This document shows, in pieces, positions 42,056 through 46,401 of a DNA stretch of 46,401 nucleotides. Position 1 is the first letter of the stretch. Each line of letters opens with the position of its first letter. Source of the stretch: Dehalococcoidia bacterium (GTDB taxonomy: Bacteria > Chloroflexota > Dehalococcoidia > Lucifugimonadales > VXLM01). The notes below the pieces were generated by a model. The model was not told the DNA's origin, searched no databases, and saw only the letters and a program-made list of their open reading frames with translations. A program made the position numbers and the translations under genes. The stretch is taken from NCBI GenBank assembly GCA_009841605.1, contig VXLM01000072.1:1-46401 (forward strand), given 5' to 3'.

Positions 42056-42895
42056 CTAATCTTCCACCCAGTGGCGGAATAGCGCCCTCGCCTCATCCGG
42101 GAGACTCTCGAACACGTCGCGCTTGACGAGAGGAACGACACTTGGCTTGCCACCTGTCTCAACGACGATCTGCGTATGATCGGGCGTTCCGGGTCGTTGA
42201 ACGGAGAGATTCAGCCACCAAGGGGCATACCGGGCGATGACTGCCGTTCGAGGACGGTCGCTGAGATTGGGCGCGACGCTGTGCCAGAGCCTGCTGTCGA
42301 AGAGGAGCACGTCGCCCGGCTCACCCTGTGCGTTGATCTCGGTGGGATAAGGCGCGTCTCGGTCGACTCCGTTCTCGCCGGACGGGTTTGTGGACGACCT
42401 GTGGCTGCCTGGCACCACCAGGGTCCCGCCCGTCTCCTCGGTGAAAGGGGAGAGCATGAAGATGGCGGTAACGTGCATCACGGCGTCTGAGTATGGCGCC
42501 GGAACGTGGGACGCGACCGTCTGGTTGAACGGCCAGTCGGAGTGCCAGTACCCCCGCGCGTTGCCCGGATGGTTCATGACGGCGCCGACCGAAGACACCC
42601 GGACGTAAGGCCCAAAGATGCTCTCGCAGGGATCGACAATACGCCGGTCTGCGAGGTATCGTCCAAACTTGGGCACCTCGTTGATGAGGCCGCCGATGGA
42701 GGCAACGCCGGTCGCTCCGATGCGGTGCCCGCGCGCGCGAACATTCGCCTGCATCTGTTCATTAACCCGTTGATTCTCCGAGACAGCCGCCTCGACCTCA
42801 TTCAGGACCTCATCCACTTCATCCTCTGGGATCACGCCCTGAAGAATGCAGAAGCCGTCCATGTCGAGGCGTCGGAGTGTCTCTGACACGTTCAT
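42056..42895 (-). CDS. PhyH-family Fe(II)/2-oxoglutarate dioxygenase
   Basis: This 279-residue member has an intact iron site: H118-S-D120 (RGYWHSDWPFNQ) and distal His205 (SRLWHSVAPN), plus Arg216 (DRPRTAVIARY) as the probable 2-oxoglutarate ligand. EETGGTLVVPGSHR (~153-166) is the standard family signature. It is therefore a likely hydroxylase, in contrast to the HGG-bearing homologue at 14181-14966. The substrate is unknown. ATG 42895 is the only good start. It appears monocistronic or leads into the membrane protein genes downstream. Confidence 0.85.
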   Translation of the reverse strand: MNVSETLRRLDMDGFCILQGVIPEDEVDEVLNEVEAAVSENQRVNEQMQANVRARGHRIGATGVASIGGLINEVPKFGRYLADRRIVDPCESIFGPYVRVSSVGAVMNHPGNARGYWHSDWPFNQTVASHVPAPYSDAVMHVTAIFMLSPFTEETGGTLVVPGSHRSSTNPSGENGVDRDAPYPTEINAQGEPGDVLLFDSRLWHSVAPNLSDRPRTAVIARYAPWWLNLSVQRPGTPDHTQIVVETGGKPSVVPLVKRDVFESLPDEARALFRHWVED

Positions 42896-43047
42896 AAGTT
42901 ACTCACTGCTATTGCAGCTTATTGCCGCCCAAATCATATCCATCAGCGTCGCGCGGTACAAGCGGAGCGTAAGGCGGTGACACACCCAAGCCCGTGGCGT
43001 TGTGTACTGAGGAGAGAATCGGAGCACGGTCTCGGCTTTACACCGTC

Positions 43048-43075
43048 TTGTGCGATACCTTACACTCTGTATAGT
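43048..43075 (+). promoter_or_regulatory. sigma70-type promoter of the 49-residue protein gene
   Basis: TTGTGC, a 16-nt spacer, then TATAGT. Transcription is predicted near 43082 and would end at the terminator around 43321, giving a ~240-nt mRNA. Confidence 0.55.
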
Positions 43076-43110
43076 CAAGTCAAGCAAATCTACCGTATGG
43101 GAGGTACCAA

Positions 43111-43260
43111 ATGGCTAGAGGCGGACGACCCAAACGAGAACCACGGAAGTCAAAGAAAACGACGCCCAGCATGTCGAGTATCTCATCGGTCGGCATCGTG
43201 GCGACACCCGAGGTCGAGGTCATCAGAAAGAAGAGAAAGTCGAAAGAAGAGGACTTCTAA
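43111..43260 (+). CDS. 49-residue basic protein with AT-hook-like motif
   Basis: This 49-residue protein begins MARGGRPKREPRKSKKT. The GRP core between basic residues resembles an AT-hook, which binds the minor groove of DNA. A short hydrophobic middle (SSVGIVATPEVEVI) is followed by a basic-acidic tail (RKKRKSKEEDF). The gene has its own promoter, a GGGAGG site 6 nt before ATG and a strong terminator immediately after. That makes a real gene likely despite its size. A nucleoid-associated or RNA-binding role is inference. Confidence 0.7.
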   Translation: MARGGRPKREPRKSKKTTPSMSSISSVGIVATPEVEVIRKKRKSKEEDF

Positions 43261-43283
43261 CTAGACTGCAATCGTCGGATACG

Positions 43284-43321
43284 ACAAAGGGGGCAGACTA
43301 CGGTCTGCCCCCTTTGTTTTT
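43284..43321 (+). terminator. intrinsic terminator with UACG tetraloop
   Basis: ACAAAGGGGGCAGAC pairs perfectly with GTCTGCCCCCTTTGT across a TACG loop (15-bp stem, UNCG-type loop), followed by TTTT. It ends the small-protein transcript and can also act for the convergent gene. Confidence 0.93.
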
Positions 43322-43382
43322 CCTAGCAAATGGCCCTATATCCGATTCTTCGAATCTCTGCGAGGCATTCGATGAAGTTGGA

Positions 43383-43877
43383 CTACTCTTCAAGCGCCCC
43401 TTCAACTTCGATTTCCTCGGCGACGGCCTCCGACTTCGTCTCGGTCTCTTCTTCGGAGGGTGCGGGTGGCGGAACTGCAACGAAACAGTAGGTATCGCCC
43501 CCACCGGCCAATAGCCGCTCGATGACCTCCGGAGACGTATCGCGAGGATAGGGGCTGAGTGACCACTTGTCCTCCAGTATCTTGCTGACCTCCTCTGACG
43601 TCATGGGCTTGTTCTCATTGGCCAGCAGAACGCGAAAGACCGATTCCTTCAGCGGGGTGTCGGGAAGAAGGAAGTCCCTATCCTCGGCAGCGTGATAGGC
43701 CACCTGCTGAATCAGGTCATCAGCATCCATATCCTCGATGACATCGGCAGTCAAAGACTGTCGCATGACATATCCCATCCGCGAGACGATCATGGGCTTG
43801 ATAGCCCTGCCGTGATCCCCCGCGCTGTCGACATCGATGTAGTACTCGGTCGCTTGCCCCTCGCTGGTTCCTGCCAT
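43383..43877 (-). CDS. acidic protein of unknown function
   Basis: This 164-residue protein has no clear family. Its centre (~75-125: DTPLKESVFRVLLANENKPMTSEEVSKILEDKWSLSPYPRD, in parts) has the look of a winged-helix domain (ESVFRVLLAN, MTSEEVSKILEDKW). The C-terminus is Pro-rich, then strongly acidic (APSEEETETKSEAVAEEIEVEGALEE). The ATG at 43877 has a purine-rich site (GAGGATGAAGA) upstream. It converges on the AT-hook-like gene. A DNA-binding role is possible but unproven. Confidence 0.6.
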   Translation of the reverse strand: MAGTSEGQATEYYIDVDSAGDHGRAIKPMIVSRMGYVMRQSLTADVIEDMDADDLIQQVAYHAAEDRDFLLPDTPLKESVFRVLLANENKPMTSEEVSKILEDKWSLSPYPRDTSPEVIERLLAGGGDTYCFVAVPPPAPSEEETETKSEAVAEEIEVEGALEE

Positions 43878-44203
43878 GTGGTCTTCATCCTCACCTTGAA
43901 AAACTGAAATACATTTCTAGCACCAATGCGCCTACGGGTCAACGTTTTACGAGGGTATTCGCCTACGTTCCAATGTACAACAGAGCCATGGGCAGTCACA
44001 CTCAAAGCTCAATGACGACTCGCTAAGAGGGTGTCTAAAAACTCTTCCGTTCACCCTGAGCCTGTCGAAGGGTCGAGGCGCCGCTCATGGTTCGGCAAGC
44101 TCACCACGAACGATTTCCAGACGACTCATTAGACACCCTCCATGCAGTGGGAACGTAGAGCGGTCCGGCGACTGTCCTGTCGCCTGACTATTACTCCATC
44201 CCA
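43878..44203. other. gene-free gap with a MITE-like element
   Basis: This 326-nt gap between the acidic-protein gene (start) and selA (end) holds the element at 44027-44140 and no evident gene. Confidence 0.5.
44027..44140. mobile_element. MITE-like element with terminal inverted repeats
   Basis: This 114-nt unit is bounded by GAGGGTGTCTAAA (44027-44039) and its near-complement ATTAGACACCCTC (44128-44140). It contains a full CCGTTC/CACCCTGAGCCTGTCGAAGG repeat inside. It has no coding capacity, so mobilisation would depend on a transposase elsewhere. Confidence 0.6.
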
Positions 44204-45568
44204 TCAAAGAGCATGAAAGATGCCGCGTACCATCACATCGTCCAGATCTTGAGGAACAGTGCGAGGATCGAGCAGGACCCGCTCGGCGTCGATGCGTCCG
44301 ATGATGGGCGGAGTACTGCGTCGCAAATTCGCCGCAAGAGCGCTCGCGCCGCCGGACATCTCCGTTGCGTCGATAGAGAGCAAGGAGGTCGGCAGCGTCT
44401 CTCCCGGAAGGCTACCTCCTCCAACGGTCGACTTCCCGGGAACCACGGAGGTGGGACCGTCTATGGCCAGTCGCCATGACTCGGCGCGTTGGGCGAGAAA
44501 CTCGGGCGACCGGGATATCATCTCCCAAATGGGTATCTTCGATGCGGCCTCATCCTTCAGGTAGTGCAGCAGCGTGGCATTGAGAGCGGCAAGGCTCCCC
44601 TTGTCGATCCGAACGGCCCTCGCGAGGGGGTGTTCCGACACAACGTTTATCAGCTCGCTCTTACCCACGATTATGCCCGCCTGCGGTCCGCCCAGCAGCT
44701 TGTCTCCTGAGAAAAACGCGAGCGATGCCCCGTCCCCAATGCTCTCCTGCGGCATCGGCTCATGGGCCAGTCCGAACTGTGCCGTATCGAGTAGGCAACC
44801 GCTGCCGAGGTCATGGAGCACGGGCACGCCCGAACGAGCGCCTAACTCCACCAACTCGGCGAGCGACGGCATGTGCGTGAAACCCATAACCCGAAAATTA
44901 CTGGCATGAACGGACAGGATGGCGCCTGTGTTTTCGGTGATCGCCGCCTCGTAGTCCCGCGCGTAGGTCTTGTTGGTCGTCCCCACCTCGACGAGGGTCG
45001 CGCCACTCTGCCGCAGCACATCGGGGATGCGAAATCCGCCCCCTATCTCTACCGCCTCGCCCCGCGAAACGATCACCTCTTTGCCGCTCGCGACCGCCGC
45101 CAGACCCAATAGCACAGCCGACGCGTTGTTGTTGACGACCAGCGCACCCTCCGCGCCTGTGAGTTGGCAAAGCAGTTGAGCCACCCTGCCCTGCCTTGAA
45201 CCTCTACGTCCGGTTGCCAGATCGAACTCCAGGTCGCCGTAGCCCTCGTTGGCCGCGCGCATCGCTTCCATGGCATCATCGCTCAACGGAGCGCGCCCCA
45301 GGTTGGTGTGCAGTATCACTCCGGTCGCATTGATGACCGGCGTGGGCATAGAGCCCCACAGCACCGCTGCCCGCCTCTCGACCGCGTCGGCCAGCACGTC
45401 TAGGCGTAAAGGAGAATCACCGTTCCTAATGCCGTCCCGCGCTCGATCGATCTCGGCTCTGATGAGTCCAAGAACCGCCTCATGCGAGAACTCCTGTACG
45501 AGTCTGCTTACTCGCTCATCGTCAAGCACGTCGTTCACGCTTGGAAGTTCTCGAAACCGGGACTCCAT
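44204..45568 (-). CDS. selA: L-seryl-tRNA(Sec) selenium transferase
   Basis: SelA is a PLP enzyme that converts Ser-tRNA(Sec) to Sec-tRNA(Sec) with selenophosphate. The 454-residue protein has PTPVINATGVILHTNLGRAPLS (~75-96), VVNNNASAVLLGLAAVA (~144-160) and the PLP Lys290 in AFFSGDKLLGGPQAG. The ending DPRTVPQDLDDVMVRGI is family-typical. AAGGAG lies 12 nt before ATG 45568, 9 nt before GTG 45571 and 6 nt before TTG 45574, so the exact start is open. selB, selD and tRNA-Sec are not in the window, and no selenoprotein was recognised here (MsrA and the peroxiredoxin use Cys). Confidence 0.93.
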   Translation of the reverse strand: MESRFRELPSVNDVLDDERVSRLVQEFSHEAVLGLIRAEIDRARDGIRNGDSPLRLDVLADAVERRAAVLWGSMPTPVINATGVILHTNLGRAPLSDDAMEAMRAANEGYGDLEFDLATGRRGSRQGRVAQLLCQLTGAEGALVVNNNASAVLLGLAAVASGKEVIVSRGEAVEIGGGFRIPDVLRQSGATLVEVGTTNKTYARDYEAAITENTGAILSVHASNFRVMGFTHMPSLAELVELGARSGVPVLHDLGSGCLLDTAQFGLAHEPMPQESIGDGASLAFFSGDKLLGGPQAGIIVGKSELINVVSEHPLARAVRIDKGSLAALNATLLHYLKDEAASKIPIWEMISRSPEFLAQRAESWRLAIDGPTSVVPGKSTVGGGSLPGETLPTSLLSIDATEMSGGASALAANLRRSTPPIIGRIDAERVLLDPRTVPQDLDDVMVRGIFHAL

Positions 45569-45644
45569 CACCAACTCTCACTCCTTAGAAGCTACCTCAA
45601 AATACGCTTCGACAGGTTTTGCCACACATGGGCTCAGGAAAACT

Positions 45645-45670
45645 CGTTCGCCCTGAGCTTGTCGAAGGGC
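45645..45670. repeat. dispersed TGAGCTTGTCGAA repeat, short copy
   Basis: CGTTCGCCCTGAGCTTGTCG then AAGGGC, a single arm of the CCGTTC family, in the 280-nt gap upstream of selA. Confidence 0.6.
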
Positions 45671-45849
45671 AATCTTCCACCAACTCACAGAGCTTTGAGA
45701 TAGTTTCTTGCTGCCCGAATTATACCTGACTACAACGGCGCTTTCGCAGGGCAACTTCAGGATATGAGAGTTACTCCAATTCTTCGAGCCCGATCGTAGA
45801 TCGCCCGAAACTTGACAAACGGCCATCGGGCGTATGAGCTTAAGAGACA

Positions 45850-46299
45850 ATGCTCGAAGTTGGAACGCAGGCTCCCGATTTCACCGTCACTCTCGGTTCC
45901 GGCGACACGTTCACCCTTTCGGACCACCGGGGAAGGAACGTCGTACTCTTCTTCTATCCAATGGCGTTTACTCATGGCTGTTCCGCAGAGGTCGGGGGAT
46001 TTTGCGAGTCCTACGGTGATATCTCAGCGTGGAACGCCGTGGTGATTGGTCTCAGCACGAATAAGGTGGGCACGGTCAGGCGATTCGGCGAAAAGCTGGG
46101 AACGCCGTTTCCGATGGGGAGCGACACCAAAGGAAAGATCCGTAAACTCTATGACGCAGAGCGGTTGTTTGGGCTGATCACGTCCCGCATAACCTACGTC
46201 ATCGACGGCGACGGAGTAATCCGGGGCGCGTTCCACAGCGAGTTTATGATCTCCGGCCACATTCAGAACGCGCTGCAGACGCTCGAGAGCATCGCCTGA
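45850..46299 (+). CDS. thioredoxin-fold peroxiredoxin (AhpC/TSA, BCP-like)
   Basis: Peroxiredoxins reduce peroxides through a reactive Cys. The 149-residue protein has the start [34 protein letters not shown] (in parts, ~4-37). The peroxidatic Cys44 stands in [16 protein letters not shown], a variant of the FTPGCTxE motif. A second Cys lies eight residues later and could be the resolving Cys. [12 protein letters not shown] (~116) is typical of BCP. The start at ATG 45850 has an AAGAGA site. It is divergent from selA. Confidence 0.85.
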   Translation: MLEVGTQAPDFTVTLGSGDTFTLSDHRGRNVVLFFYPMAFTHGCSAEVGGFCESYGDISAWNAVVIGLSTNKVGTVRRFGEKLGTPFPMGSDTKGKIRKLYDAERLFGLITSRITYVIDGDGVIRGAFHSEFMISGHIQNALQTLESIA

Positions 46300-46334
46300 G
46301 ATCGACATCTGGCGGGCGAGGCCAAATACGGTCT

Positions 46335-46362
46335 CCGTTCACCCTGAGCTTGTCGAAGGGTG
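46335..46362. repeat. dispersed CCGTTC...TGAGCTTGTCGAA repeat at window end
   Basis: CCGTTCACCCTGAGCTTGTC then GAAGGGTG. It lies 36 nt after the peroxiredoxin stop, near the end of the window. Confidence 0.65.
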
Positions 46363-46401
46363 TTTGGTTTGACCACAAACACAGCGGTGAAAAAATGTAT
46401 T

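Noticed and set aside
1-46401. CRISPR array, tRNA or rRNA genes, prophage or integron
   Set aside because: Looked for direct repeat-spacer periodicity, T-arm motifs, rRNA signatures, integrase and phage structural genes; none seen.

Overview
The window reads as chromosomal DNA of a high-GC bacterium, most likely a Chloroflexota lineage of the Dehalococcoidia/SAR202 kind. This is inferred from gene content only: an HspR-type grpE-dnaK operon, nickel superoxide dismutase, two PhyH-family oxygenases, glycolate-oxidase-type genes, SelA, an AcuC-like deacetylase and many orphan metabolic enzymes. No rRNA, tRNA or CRISPR array was found. Both ends look like contig edges: a T-rich start with a 19-base C run, and a dispersed repeat at the far end.

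Layout. 1-2000: a broken REP-associated transposase, an orphan HicB and a metal-site-degenerate M24 protein, with two copies of a 28-nt palindrome. 1947-6319: two large carbohydrate-enzyme-like proteins transcribed divergently, then a small membrane protein. 6610-11527: glcDEF plus an SDR. 11493-13829 (minus): chorismate synthase, a methyltransferase and a Nudix protein. 13946-14015: a strong inverted-repeat structure. 14181-15500: a PhyH protein whose iron-binding HxD is HGG, then a DinB-fold protein. 15541-18580: a zinc-binding DUF2325-like protein, NiSOD, a zinc-ribbon Nudix and TrmI. 18653-22228 (minus): a DHDPS/NAL-type aldolase, a sialidase-like propeller and DNA polymerase IV. 22553-25912: a BicA-like SulP transporter and three tandem zinc-ribbon/DUF4870-like membrane proteins. 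26050-30361: nuoA-B-C-[hicB-hicA]-D-H, a partial complex I operon interrupted by a toxin-antitoxin pair. 30431-34876: an AIR-synthase-like protein, MsrA, an MDR dehydrogenase, a PIG-L deacetylase and a sulfite-oxidase-like molybdoenzyme. 34997-38503: a small zinc ribbon, then hspR-grpE-dnaK behind a HAIR-type operator. 38871-46299: AcuC-like, TPR lipoprotein, PAP2, membrane protein, second PhyH, an AT-hook-like 49-residue protein, an acidic protein, SelA and a peroxiredoxin.

How the genes fit together. The core modules are respiration (glycolate oxidation and complex I), chaperones, repair and oxidative defence (NiSOD, MsrA, peroxiredoxin). Interspersed are accessory catabolic enzymes, several with substituted catalytic residues (M24, SDR, PAP2, PhyH). 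Dispersed palindromic repeats sit in many gaps and at some gene ends. The observations I rate highest are the PhyH protein with a halogenase-like HGG site, hicBA inside the nuo operon, a 63-nt duplicated promoter/leader shared by two unrelated genes, an unexplained structured element at 13946-14015, and a 49-residue basic protein with its own promoter and terminator.
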